A stretch of 54,584 nucleotides of DNA, from positions 1-54,584 of the forward strand of contig JAAEZA010000027.1 of assembly GCA_018223125.1 (NCBI GenBank), given 5' to 3'. Positions 1 through 7,880 of the stretch are shown here, piece by piece. This DNA comes from Paracoccaceae bacterium (GTDB lineage: Bacteria; Pseudomonadota; Alphaproteobacteria; Rhodobacterales; Rhodobacteraceae). The position numbers were made by a program, and so were the translations under genes. The notes below the pieces were generated by a model. It did not search any database and was not told the origin of the DNA. It saw only the letters and a program-made list of their open reading frames with translations. Numbering within the stretch: position 1 is the stretch's first letter; each line of letters opens with the position of its first letter.

Positions 1-2
1 TG

Positions 3-722
3 CGTGCGGCCGCCCCGGCCAAGGTGCACAGCCTGATCCTGTCCGATGTGATCGGAGACGATTTGCGAGTGGTCGCCAGCGGGCCGACCGTGTCCCCTGT
101 GGGCACCCGCGCGCAAGCACGGCAGGTCTTGCAGGACGCCGGTGTCTGGGCGGATATGCCCGAAGCCGTGCGCCAGCATCTGGAACAGGCAGAGCCGGTA
201 CCACAGGCATTCGAAGGGGGGGGCATTAACCGGATTATCGGGTCCAATCGGGTCAGTCTGGAAGCGGTTCTGACGGCCTGCCCTAAGGCACGGATCGTAG
301 AAGACGCCCTGTGTGGGGACGTGTCGGAGGCTGCTGCGATTATCTTGTCCGAGATGGCAAAGTCCGAAGTCGGGCAGGTGCTGGTATTTGGCGGGGAAAC
401 CACTGTGCGCCTGCGGGGCGACGGGCTTGGCGGGCGCAATCAGGAACTGGCCCTGCGGGTTGCGCTTGGCGCCCGCGAAACCGGCGGCGACTGGGTGTTT
501 CTGAGCGGCGGCACGGACGGGCGGGACGGGCCGACTGATGCTGCAGGCGGGGTGGTGGACGCGGGTACAATCGCACGGATTGAAGCGGCTGGTTTTGATC
601 CGCATGACATGCTGGCGCGCAATGACAGTTATCACGCTTTACAGGCTGCCGGCGATCTGCTGGTCACGGGTGGCACAGGGACGAATGTCGCAGACGTACA
701 ACTGTTCCTGCGCCGTTCTTGA
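3..722 (+). CDS. Glycerate 2-kinase / MOFRL family (3' part only)
   Basis: This is the C-terminal part of a glycerate kinase; the reading frame is open from the first full codon (base 3), so the true start lies before the window. The family phosphorylates D-glycerate to 2-phosphoglycerate and was earlier annotated as hydroxypyruvate reductase (TtuD/GckA). The visible 239 residues hold the LSDVIGDDL and ASGPTVSP motifs of the N-terminal domain and the MOFRL-domain motifs GGETTVRLRG, GLGGRNQE and GTDGRDGPTDAAGG near the C-terminus. A GTG at 24 is in frame but is an internal valine, because the upstream codons read as conserved sequence. A GNAT gene follows after 47 bases on the same strand. The role fits the hydroxyacid/glyoxylate theme of the window. 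Confidence 0.88.
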   Translation, partial: RAAAPAKVHSLILSDVIGDDLRVVASGPTVSPVGTRAQARQVLQDAGVWADMPEAVRQHLEQAEPVPQAFEGGGINRIIGSNRVSLEAVLTACPKARIVEDALCGDVSEAAAIILSEMAKSEVGQVLVFGGETTVRLRGDGLGGRNQELALRVALGARETGGDWVFLSGGTDGRDGPTDAAGGVVDAGTIARIEAAGFDPHDMLARNDSYHALQAAGDLLVTGGTGTNVADVQLFLRRS

Positions 723-769
723 CGCCCGCCCCGCGGCAGGGTTAATTGTGCCGATACACTGGGGACTCC

Positions 770-1354
770 ATGTTCAAACGCCGACCTAAAGTCACAATCG
801 AAGCCGAGCATGTGACCCTGCGCATGCCTGTGATGGGGGACCATCTGTCGTGGGTGCACTTGCGGCAGGAGGGAGAGGATTTTCTCAAACCGTGGGAGCC
901 GGTCTGGTCCCCCGACCATTTTTCCCGCCGCGCCTTCAGCAACCGTGTTTTCTGGGCCCGCAAGACGTATGAATCCGGCAAGGGCTTGCCGTTGTTCATC
1001 ATCCGCAGGGACGATCAGGCGCTTTTGGGGGCGATCACGCTGGATAATATCCGGCGGGGACCGGCGATGGCAGGCACGCTCGGCTACTGGATCGGGGCGG
1101 ATTATGCGCGGTCCGGCTATATGACCGATGCGATTCAAGCGCTGGTCTATTACGCATTCCACCAGTTGGATCTGAGCCGGATCGAAGCGGCGACGCTGCC
1201 GGAAAACGCCGCCTCCCGCGGGTTGCTGGAAAAGACCGGTTTCAAATACGAAGGGGTCGCACAGAGCTATCTGCAAATTGCAGGGCGCTGGCGGACCCAT
1301 GTGCTCTATGCGAACCTGCGCAGCGACCGGCGCGGGAAAACCGACGCAGGGTAG
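770..1354 (+). CDS. GNAT acetyltransferase, RimJ-like (ribosomal-protein alanine N-acetyltransferase)
   Basis: This 194-residue protein belongs to the RimJ/RimL branch of the GNAT superfamily, which transfers acetyl from acetyl-CoA, typically to the N-terminal amine of a ribosomal protein. It shows the RimJ-type features TLGYWIGADYARSGYMTDA (acetyl-CoA loop of motif A) and ENAASRGLLEKTGFKYEG (motif B) in the second half. I chose the ATG at 770 (MFKRRPKV) over an in-frame GTG at 746, because homologous sequence begins near residue 10 of the shorter form and a GGGGAC sequence lies just upstream. The substrate cannot be read from sequence, so RimJ is a subfamily call. It stands alone, 47 bases after the glycerate kinase gene. 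Confidence 0.82.
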   Translation: MFKRRPKVTIEAEHVTLRMPVMGDHLSWVHLRQEGEDFLKPWEPVWSPDHFSRRAFSNRVFWARKTYESGKGLPLFIIRRDDQALLGAITLDNIRRGPAMAGTLGYWIGADYARSGYMTDAIQALVYYAFHQLDLSRIEAATLPENAASRGLLEKTGFKYEGVAQSYLQIAGRWRTHVLYANLRSDRRGKTDAG

Positions 1355-1446
1355 AGCCCTTTGGCGTTCGGTCGTTTCCAGTTCTCTGTCTCATCGAAAG
1401 TTAATATCGGCGGTTGAACCGGCCTGGAATTGCTTTGCGTTAACTT

Positions 1447-1474
1447 TATGAAGCTTCATATATGAAGCTTCATA
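1447..1474. promoter_or_regulatory. 28-bp perfect palindrome made of two tandem 12-bp palindromes
   Basis: Two copies of the 12-bp palindrome ATGAAGCTTCAT lie at 1448-1459 and 1462-1473, separated by AT, and the whole 28 bp is itself a perfect palindrome. It sits in the 347-bp gap between the RimJ-like gene and the MBL-fold gene, 228 bp upstream of the latter. CGTTAACTTT occurs at 1438-1447 and again at 1564-1573, flanking this region. Two stacked dyads look like a tandem dimer operator. No regulator gene is adjacent, so the binding protein is unknown. Confidence 0.45.
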
Positions 1475-1701
1475 TATGCAGTATGATGACGGGTTTTAGC
1501 ATTTGATTTCAAACAGTTGCATAAGGGTTGTTCCCTGAAACGAAATCTTTCGCGCCTAAGCCTCGTTAACTTTTCGCGTCTCGGGTGAACCGCCAACTGC
1601 TCAGTTGCGAAACTGCCTTCACTCAAACGTTACAGAAAATTGCCCGAAGCCTTTGAGCTTCGCGTTAAACTGGTAACAGAATCACCACAAGGAGTCCCGT
1701 C

Positions 1702-2502
1702 ATCCGGCGCTTTCTGATCCTGATTGCTGTCATTCTTGCCCAAACCGCTGCGGCACAGACCCGCACGCCGAGCCATTGTCTTGCCTTCGCTGACAGTGGC
1801 CCCGCGATCCACCGCGCCGCACTGACCTTTGATCAGGTGCAGATCAGCTACGCCGATCATTCCATGTATGTGATTGATACCTATGGCGGTTTGCGGGTGG
1901 TTACGGATTTTAACGGATACATCGGACAGACCGGAAAAACCCCTGATGTGGTGACGATGAACAAAGGGCACTCCAGCCATTACACCAGTCATCCGGATCC
2001 GCAGATCCCCCACGTCTTGCGGGGCTGGGATCCCGAAGGGGGTGTTGCCGATCACGAACTGGATCTGGGCGAGATGCTGATCCGTAACGTAACCACGGAC
2101 ATTCGCAGCGCCTACAGCGGGCAGGAACCGGACGGAAACTCCATTTTCATCTTCGAGGTCGCGGGCCTGTGCATCGGCCATCTGGGACACCTCCACCATA
2201 TCCCTACAGACGAACAATTCGCTCGGATCGGGCGGCTGGATGTGGTGATGGCTGCGGTTGATGGCAGTATGACGCTGGATCTGCCCTCTATGGTGACGGT
2301 GTTGAAACGGCTGCGGGCCTCGGTGGTTCTGCCGATGCACTGGTTCGGCCCGTCAACCCTGAACCGGTTCATTGCCGGAATGCGTGATTCTTTTGACATT
2401 GTAACCTTGCCGGACAGCAGCTTTGTCATCAGTCAGGATCTGCTGCCGAACCGCCCGACCGTGATGATTGTGCCGCCCCGTTTCGTTACCGAATACGAAT
2501 AG
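1702..2502 (+). CDS. Exported MBL-fold metallo-hydrolase, probable non-canonical ATC start
   Basis: This is a metallo-beta-lactamase-fold protein of the Lactamase_B_3 (UlaG-like) type. Visible motifs are HSMYVIDTYGG at the first strand, NKGHSSHYTSHPD in place of the usual HxHxDH, CIGHLGHLHHIP and LPMHWFG. The first standard start in frame is a GTG at 1837, but the frame is open for 45 more codons upstream. Those encode a good Sec signal peptide: RRF, then a run of Leu/Ile/Ala/Val ending near AQTAAAQT. No ATG, GTG or TTG exists between the TAA at 1666 and the GTG at 1837. An AAGGAG at 1689-1694 lies 7 bases before ATC at 1702, which I take as the start; GTC at 1699 is the alternative. The protein would be 266 residues and periplasmic. 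The substrate is unknown. Confidence 0.72.
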   Translation: MRRFLILIAVILAQTAAAQTRTPSHCLAFADSGPAIHRAALTFDQVQISYADHSMYVIDTYGGLRVVTDFNGYIGQTGKTPDVVTMNKGHSSHYTSHPDPQIPHVLRGWDPEGGVADHELDLGEMLIRNVTTDIRSAYSGQEPDGNSIFIFEVAGLCIGHLGHLHHIPTDEQFARIGRLDVVMAAVDGSMTLDLPSMVTVLKRLRASVVLPMHWFGPSTLNRFIAGMRDSFDIVTLPDSSFVISQDLLPNRPTVMIVPPRFVTEYE

Positions 2503-2560
2503 CCGTGCTTGTCTGCCCGTGATTCATTGGCTAGGTCTTTGCCAAGACAGGAGCCTGATC

Positions 2561-3970
2561 ATGCTGAACCCCGCCACGGAAGCTTTTCAAAACGAACTGA
2601 ACGCAGAGTCCGCCGGTCTGGCCGGTCCCGTTCCTCCGACCTATCTTGAAGAACCGCGCGGGATGATGCAGGGCGTTAGCGGTATTCTGGTCCGCCCGCG
2701 CAATACGGATGAAGTTTCTCTGGTGCTGCGGATGTGCAGCGAAGCCCGTGTCGCGGTGGTGCCCTATGGCGGAGGGACCGGACTGGTCGGCGGGCAGGTT
2801 ATGGCAAAAGGGGCCGCGCCGGTGATCCTGTCGCTGGAGCGCATGAAAGCCCTGCGCCACATTGATCCGGTGGGAAACACCATCACGGTCGAGGCGGGTA
2901 TGACACTGGCCGAGGTTCAGGCCGCCGCAGAAGACGCGGGCCGGATGTTCCCGCTTTCCCTAGCATCGGAAGGCTCCTGCCGTATCGGGGGCAATCTTGC
3001 CACCAATGCGGGCGGGGTGCAGGTTCTGCGCTATGGCAACACGCGGGACCTTTGCCTCGGGGTGGAGGCCGTGCTGCCAGATGGCACAATCCACCACGGG
3101 CTGAAACGTCTGCGCAAGGACAACACCGGCTATGATCTGCGCAATCTTCTAATCGGTTCCGAAGGCTCGCTCGGGGTGATTACGGCGGCAGTTCTGAAAC
3201 TGGTGGCAAAACCGGTGGAGCTGGCCACCTGCTTTGCGGTTGTGCCCGACCCGAAATCAGCCGCGCAACTTCTGGCGCGGATGCAGGACAGGCTTGACGG
3301 GCTGGTCAGCGCATTTGAACTGGTCCACGGCACCGGCTTTGATCTTTTGTCGGAAACCATGCCAGACATCCGCTTGCCCTTCGCAGAACGGTCCGAATGG
3401 ATGGTACTGGCCGAATGCGGCGGCGGGGCCGGCAGTGGTGTGGACAGCCGTTTGATGGAGGTTCTTGAACAGGCGGTTGAGGACGGTCTGGTGGAAGACG
3501 TGGTGCTGGCCCAATCCGCCGCGCAACGGGATGCCTTCTGGACAGTGCGCGAAACCATTCCCGAAGCCAACAAACGGGTAGGCGCTATCTCCAGCCACGA
3601 TATTTCCATACCGATTGATACGCTGCCTGCGTTTATCGCGGATGGACAAGAGGCGCTAAAGCAGTTCGGGCCTGTGCGCCTGAACAGTTTCGGGCATCTG
3701 GGGGACGGTAATCTGCACTACAATGTGTTCCCCCCGAAAGGCGAGAAAAAGGCGGATTGGGCGCATCTGAAACCGGATGTCATGCGGGTGATTCACGATC
3801 TGGTCCATGCTTATGACGGATCCATTTCCGCAGAGCACGGAATCGGCCGCCTTAAGGCAGCCGATCTTCAACGTTACGGTGATCCGGCGAAACTGGCTGT
3901 TATGCGCGGGATCAAACTGGCGATTGATCCGCGCGGGATCATGAATCCGGGGGCTGTGATCAACAGTTGA
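2561..3970 (+). CDS. FAD-linked D-2-hydroxyacid dehydrogenase (GlcD/DLD family)
   Basis: This 469-residue flavoprotein of the vanillyl-alcohol-oxidase/PCMH fold oxidises a D-2-hydroxyacid (D-lactate, glycolate or D-2-hydroxyglutarate type). The FAD-binding segment VVPYGGGTGLVGGQV and the glycine-rich IGGNLATNAGG lie in the N-terminal half. The C-terminal FAD-oxidase domain holds the metal/substrate-binding SFGHLGDGNLHYNVF, SAEHGIGRLK and the final DPRGIMNPG. The start at 2561 follows ACAGGAG; the frame continues upstream into non-conserved sequence. It is the first of two such enzymes in the window (the other is at 7881-9257). The RSEWMVLAE insert and length suit the D-2-hydroxyglutarate/D-lactate dehydrogenase branch. 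The exact substrate is not decidable. It converges with apt. Confidence 0.85.
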   Translation: MLNPATEAFQNELNAESAGLAGPVPPTYLEEPRGMMQGVSGILVRPRNTDEVSLVLRMCSEARVAVVPYGGGTGLVGGQVMAKGAAPVILSLERMKALRHIDPVGNTITVEAGMTLAEVQAAAEDAGRMFPLSLASEGSCRIGGNLATNAGGVQVLRYGNTRDLCLGVEAVLPDGTIHHGLKRLRKDNTGYDLRNLLIGSEGSLGVITAAVLKLVAKPVELATCFAVVPDPKSAAQLLARMQDRLDGLVSAFELVHGTGFDLLSETMPDIRLPFAERSEWMVLAECGGGAGSGVDSRLMEVLEQAVEDGLVEDVVLAQSAAQRDAFWTVRETIPEANKRVGAISSHDISIPIDTLPAFIADGQEALKQFGPVRLNSFGHLGDGNLHYNVFPPKGEKKADWAHLKPDVMRVIHDLVHAYDGSISAEHGIGRLKAADLQRYGDPAKLAVMRGIKLAIDPRGIMNPGAVINS

Positions 3971-3991
3971 ACGCGCAGGGGCAGACGGGGA

Positions 3992-4525
3992 TCATTCCCC
4001 CTCGTAGGCGCAAAGGGCCGTGACCGGCACGCCGAGATCACGGACGACCTGCGCCCCGCCCAGATCGGGTAAATCGATGATAAAGGCAGCATGTACCACT
4101 GTCGCGCCCAAGCGTTCGATCAGTTTGATCCCCGCAGCAGCTGTGCCGCCCGTGGCAATCAGATCGTCGATCAGCAGCACCTTGTCACCTGCTTTCAGCG
4201 CATCATCATGCACTTCAATCGTCGCGGTGCCATATTCCAGCGTGTAGTCTTCCGACAGGGTATTGCCCGGTAACTTGCCTTTCTTGCGTAAGGGCACAAA
4301 ACCGGTACCGAGCCGTTCAGCCACAGCGCCACCGATGATAAAGCCGCGCGCTTCCAGACCGGCGACAGCGGTGATCTCGGTATTTTTGAAGGCATCGACA
4401 ATCTGCGCCACCGCCAGTTTCATGCCTTCGGGGTTGCCAAAAAGGGTGGTCACATCGCGGAACATCACGCCCTTTTGGGGAAAGTCGGGAATGGTACGGA
4501 TGAAATCTGTAATATCGCGGGTCAT
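3992..4525 (-). CDS. apt: Adenine phosphoribosyltransferase
   Basis: Apt makes AMP from adenine and PRPP in the cytoplasm. The 177-residue protein has the usual length and the family landmarks: IPDFPQKGVMFRDVTTL near the N-terminus, GLEARGFIIGGAVAERL, the flexible-loop RKKGKLPG, and the PRPP-binding motif VLLIDDLIATGGTAAAG at residues 116-132. It is the last gene of a minus-strand group behind the DUF900 gene (94-base gap), mtnP and the flavin reductase-like gene. Because MtnP releases adenine from methylthioadenosine, Apt is the natural next step. The start ATG at 4525 is preceded on the minus strand by GAAAGAGAC. Confidence 0.95.
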   Translation of the reverse strand: MTRDITDFIRTIPDFPQKGVMFRDVTTLFGNPEGMKLAVAQIVDAFKNTEITAVAGLEARGFIIGGAVAERLGTGFVPLRKKGKLPGNTLSEDYTLEYGTATIEVHDDALKAGDKVLLIDDLIATGGTAAAGIKLIERLGATVVHAAFIIDLPDLGGAQVVRDLGVPVTALCAYEGE

Positions 4526-4620
4526 TGAGTCTCTTTCGGGGTCTTCTCTCGGGGCGGTAGGTCACAGGAAGAAGGTCGGTCTGCAAGCTGCCGCTTCGCC
4601 TGTGGGGATGGGTTCGGAAA

Positions 4621-5697
4621 CTAGCGTTTGGCTCTGTCAATCAGGGTTTGCAACACGGCACCTTCCTCTGGGTAGGAGAGCGGCCCCGTCATGGAAAGTT
4701 TTTGCAGGATAGACAGCACCGTCGGAGATGTGATTGCAACTGTATGGCTCAGCTTGTCTTCGGAATCGTTAATATCGGTCACATTAACGAATTGCACACC
4801 GTATCGCCGCAAAATTTCGGTATCTTTCAACTGCCCCACCCGATTGCTCTGGCCGGTCAGAAAGGCAGAGGCCTTCAGGGCAAGATCGGCTTCATCGCCG
4901 AAAATAACGAAAGGTTCGGGCAGTGGTTTGATCCGGCTCAGCTGCATTTCAAACAGATTGGTATCAATATCGGGGGATATCAGAACCACGCCCGCCAGCT
5001 TGCGGGTAACAGCCGTTTTGCGCTGCAAATAAATCTGGCGCAGGGTTTCGACCACCAGATTGGACCCGATGGAATGGGCCACAATCACAATCCGGTCGTA
5101 GGGTTGTGCCGCCAGTATCTCCAGCAGGGATTGCAAGCCGTCCCGCGCAAACAGAACACTGTCCCGATCACGGGTATATTCCAGCGTGTTCTGGGTCGCG
5201 GGCCATGAATAATGCACCGCCGTGCTGGTGCTTTTCAGGTCGTGGGAGAGCTGGGCAAGCCGGTAGGTGCCTTCGGCAAAAGTGATGTTGAACCCGTGCA
5301 CATAGACAATAGCCTCCCGTCGGGCATTTTGCGCATTTTTGCGCAAGGCAGTACTGAAATCCCGCGCATTCTTGTAGCGCACGATGTCCCGTGTGGCAAA
5401 ATCGGTCGCGGGATCCGCCCCTTTTTCCGGCTTTTCGGGCCATTCGATCTTGCCAGCCTGATGGGACGGCGGGATCGAAATATCAAACCGCGCAAAAGAC
5501 AGGACAGAGGTGCGCAGACTGGAAAAGACCAGATTGCCCTCTGCCGGCTGGCGCGTGGTGGCAACGAAGATATTTTCAATCGAAGCGTCCGGCGGCGTGT
5601 TCTTGGCAATGGTAATCATACCCCGATCCGCACAGGCGGCCAGCAGAAGCGCCAGAAGTACACCGCGCCAGACCAGCGCCACCTTTGACAGGGTCAC
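4621..5697 (-). CDS. DUF900 alpha/beta-hydrolase lipoprotein
   Basis: This is a 358-residue alpha/beta hydrolase of the DUF900 family, which has no settled function. The N-terminus is a lipoprotein signal: a hydrophobic Leu/Ala run ending in L-A-A-C with Cys22 as the lipidation site. Typical family motifs are IFVATTRQPAE just after the signal, REAIVYVHGFNITFAEG, and the nucleophile elbow IVIVAHSIGSNLVVETL, with Ser in A-H-S-I-G. The start ATG overlaps the mtnP stop by 4 bases (ATGA, read on the minus strand), so it is probably translated by coupling. It is expected on the periplasmic face of a membrane. Why an envelope esterase is coupled to MTA phosphorylase is unclear. Confidence 0.82.
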   Translation of the reverse strand: MTLSKVALVWRGVLLALLLAACADRGMITIAKNTPPDASIENIFVATTRQPAEGNLVFSSLRTSVLSFARFDISIPPSHQAGKIEWPEKPEKGADPATDFATRDIVRYKNARDFSTALRKNAQNARREAIVYVHGFNITFAEGTYRLAQLSHDLKSTSTAVHYSWPATQNTLEYTRDRDSVLFARDGLQSLLEILAAQPYDRIVIVAHSIGSNLVVETLRQIYLQRKTAVTRKLAGVVLISPDIDTNLFEMQLSRIKPLPEPFVIFGDEADLALKASAFLTGQSNRVGQLKDTEILRRYGVQFVNVTDINDSEDKLSHTVAITSPTVLSILQKLSMTGPLSYPEEGAVLQTLIDRAKR

Positions 5698-6563
5698 AGC
5701 ACACGCCCCGCAACCGCATCAAGCTTGGCAACCAGGGCCGGATCGCGGTCCTCCGGTCCGGTCAGAACCGCAAACTCCAAGGCCTTGTCGCATCCGTGCG
5801 GGCAATCCTTGCGGGTCGCGCCCAGCAGTTCGGGCAGGCGGGCAACCATACCCTTGGCTTTGGAGGAATTGCCCATCAATGTTGCGATAATCTGCGTCAC
5901 ATCCACTTCGCCGTGGTCGGGATGCCAGCTGTCATAATCGGTGATCATGGCAACAGAGGCATAGCACAGCTCTGCCTCACGGGCGAGTTTGGCTTCGGGC
6001 ATATTCGTCATGCCGATAACATCACAGCCCCAGCTTTCGCGGTACATGCGGGATTCCGCCAGCGTTGAAAACTGCGGCCCCTCCATCGCGAGATAGGTGC
6101 CGCCGTCATGCACGACAATGCCTTCGGCGCGGGCGGCCTCGTAACAGGCTTTGCCAAGACGGGGGCAGGTGGGATGGGCCACCGATACATGGGCCACGCA
6201 ACCCGGCCCGAAGAAGGATTTCTCCCGCAGGTAGGTGCGGTCAATGAACTGGTCCACAATCACGAAATCGCCCGGTGCCATTTCATCGCGAAATGACCCG
6301 CAGGCTGAAACAGAAATCACATCCGTGACGCCCGCCCGCTTCAGCGCATCGATGTTTGCACGATAGTTGATGCTGGAAGGCGTCTGCACATGGCCGCGCC
6401 CGTGACGGGGCAGGAACACCATCTTCACCCCGCTCAACTGCCCGACAAGCAGGTCGTCCGACGGTTTGCCAAACGGGCTTTCAACCGTGATCCATTGGGG
6501 ATTTTTCAATCCTTCGATATCATAAACGCCGCTGCCGCCGATAATTCCGATCACTGTATCCAT
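5694..6563 (-). CDS. mtnP: S-methyl-5'-thioadenosine phosphorylase
   Basis: MtnP splits 5'-methylthioadenosine, a by-product of polyamine and acyl-homoserine-lactone synthesis, into adenine and methylthioribose-1-phosphate. The 289-residue protein has the PNP/MTAP landmarks: IGIIGGSGVYDIEGL at the N-terminus, the phosphate-binding LPRHGRGH, VDQFIDRTYLREKSFF, the MEGPQFSTLAESRMYR active-site region, and VIGMTNMPEAKLAREAELCYA. The D in ITDYDSWH suits the adenine-preferring MTAP type. An AGGGGAAG lies upstream of the ATG. It follows the flavin reductase-like gene by 36 bases and overlaps the DUF900 gene by 4. Confidence 0.95.
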   Translation of the reverse strand: MDTVIGIIGGSGVYDIEGLKNPQWITVESPFGKPSDDLLVGQLSGVKMVFLPRHGRGHVQTPSSINYRANIDALKRAGVTDVISVSACGSFRDEMAPGDFVIVDQFIDRTYLREKSFFGPGCVAHVSVAHPTCPRLGKACYEAARAEGIVVHDGGTYLAMEGPQFSTLAESRMYRESWGCDVIGMTNMPEAKLAREAELCYASVAMITDYDSWHPDHGEVDVTQIIATLMGNSSKAKGMVARLPELLGATRKDCPHGCDKALEFAVLTGPEDRDPALVAKLDAVAGRVL

Positions 6564-6599
6564 CTACACTTCCCCTGATTCTCGTGTGCTGTCTCGGGT

Positions 6600-7208
6600 C
6601 TACTTTTGACCGGGCCGGTTCAAAGAAAAAATATCCGTCACAGCGGAATAGTCCCGATAGCCGAGCCGCGCCATTGGCTGGTAGCTGGTCACATCCAGTA
6701 TGCCATCCCTGATATGTTCGTCGCGAATGTGAATGCCCACCACCTCGCCAAGCACCATAACAGCACCGCCGGGCAGTTCGATTTCCTTGAACAATTTGCA
6801 TTCCAGTGCCGCAGGGGCCGCCGCCACAAACGGCGCTTTTACCACTTGGGACGTGCCTTTTTCCAGTCCTGCGACAGTGAATTCGTCCTCATCCGGTGCG
6901 TAATGTCCCGAAGACAGGTTCATCGCGTCCTGCAAATCACGGGACACGATAGAGACGCAGAATTCGCCGGTGTCACGGATGTTGGTCAGGCTGTCCTTCA
7001 CTTCGTCCCGTCCGATTTTCCTGCCGGTGGTCGAGAACATCACCATCGGCGGATCATCCGCAACCCCGTTGAAAAAGGAATAGGGCGCAAGGTTGGCCGT
7101 TCCGTTACGGGTGAGCGTCGAAATCCAGCCGATGGGGCGGGGAGAAACAATCGCTTTATAGGGATTGTGGGGCAGGCCGTGGTCGTCATGGCCGGGGCGG
7201 TAAAACAT
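6600..7208 (-). CDS. Flavin reductase-like, FMN-binding split-barrel protein
   Basis: This 202-residue protein is of the flavin reductase-like (DIM6/NTAB, PF01613) family, which binds FMN in a split beta-barrel and supplies reduced flavin or acts as a small oxidoreductase. The N-terminal YKAIVSPRPIGWISTL and NLAPYSFFNGVADDPPMVMF are the hallmark FMN-binding strands, and VMVLGEVVGIHI is the later barrel strand. It is probably the first gene of the flavin reductase-mtnP-DUF900-apt set. The partner oxygenase, if any, is not in the window. The substrate is unknown. Confidence 0.83.
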   Translation of the reverse strand: MFYRPGHDDHGLPHNPYKAIVSPRPIGWISTLTRNGTANLAPYSFFNGVADDPPMVMFSTTGRKIGRDEVKDSLTNIRDTGEFCVSIVSRDLQDAMNLSSGHYAPDEDEFTVAGLEKGTSQVVKAPFVAAAPAALECKLFKEIELPGGAVMVLGEVVGIHIRDEHIRDGILDVTSYQPMARLGYRDYSAVTDIFSLNRPGQK

Positions 7209-7319
7209 TAGGGTGTCCGGTTTTCTATTGCGTTGCCCCTTTTGTAGCGGTCTGCTATCGCGGGTGCCAGCAGTTTTCCCCGCAACGCTCTGTTGCTCTC
7301 AAAGGTTTGACTTTCAAGG

Positions 7320-7811
7320 ATGTTTCAACTGACCCCTGAAACAGAGACCGACCGCGACGAGGTCGAGTATCTTTACGACCTGTGTTTTGCACCGGGCCGT
7401 GAGGCGCTCAGCTCCTACCGGTTGCGTGAAGGGGTCAATCCGGTCGCGGGCCTTTGTCTGGTGGCGCGGGATGAATATAATGTTGTCGCGGGGGCGATCC
7501 GCTACTGGCCGGTGGTCGTTGGTACGGCCCGCGACACGGCACTTCTGCTCGGTCCGGTGGCTGTGCACCCGACCTATCAGGGGGAGGGGCTGGGCGGCCT
7601 TCTGATCCGCGACAGTCTCGCGCGGGCCGAGACATCCGGCTGGGCGCGGGTGATCCTTGTGGGGGACGCCCCCTATTACCGCAGGTTCGGCTTTGAAAAG
7701 AGCACAACCATGACCTTCCCGCCGCCGACAAACCCCGACCGGCTTTTATGCCTTCCGCTTCAGCCGGAAGCTTTCAAAGGGGTAGAGGGCCTGATCGACC
7801 GCGCCGCCTGA
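7320..7811 (+). CDS. GNAT family N-acetyltransferase (YhbS-like)
   Basis: This is a 163-residue single-domain GNAT acetyltransferase. The acetyl-CoA motif A is clear in LLGPVAVHPTYQGEGLGGLLIRDSL (Q-G-E-G-L-G), preceded by the beta strand AIRYWPVVVG and followed by VILVGDAPYYRRFGF, which is typical of the YhbS group. It is divergent from the flavin reductase-like gene, with 111 bases between them. It ends before a GC-rich hairpin shared with the convergent dehydrogenase gene. The substrate is unknown. Confidence 0.8.
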   Translation: MFQLTPETETDRDEVEYLYDLCFAPGREALSSYRLREGVNPVAGLCLVARDEYNVVAGAIRYWPVVVGTARDTALLLGPVAVHPTYQGEGLGGLLIRDSLARAETSGWARVILVGDAPYYRRFGFEKSTTMTFPPPTNPDRLLCLPLQPEAFKGVEGLIDRAA

Positions 7812-7827
7812 ACCGCGATCAATTCCA

Positions 7828-7870
7828 TTTTCTTCAAATATCCCGGGGGTCCGGGGGCAGCGCCCCCGGC
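7828..7870. terminator. GC-rich hairpin with AT-rich flank, shared by convergent genes
   Basis: The arms CCGGGGGC (7851-7858) and GCCCCCGG (7862-7869) pair perfectly around AGC. An AT-rich flank TTTTCTTCAAATATCCC lies to the left. The hairpin sits between the stops of the GNAT gene (+) and the dehydrogenase gene (-), where a bidirectional terminator is expected. The same arrangement, inverted, occurs at 19328-19387. Confidence 0.55.
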
Positions 7871-7880
7871 CGGTTGCAGC

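Noticed and set aside
1448-1492. Very short frames beginning MKLHI within the tandem palindrome
   Set aside because: They are a by-product of ATG inside the palindrome and have no Shine-Dalgarno sequence.
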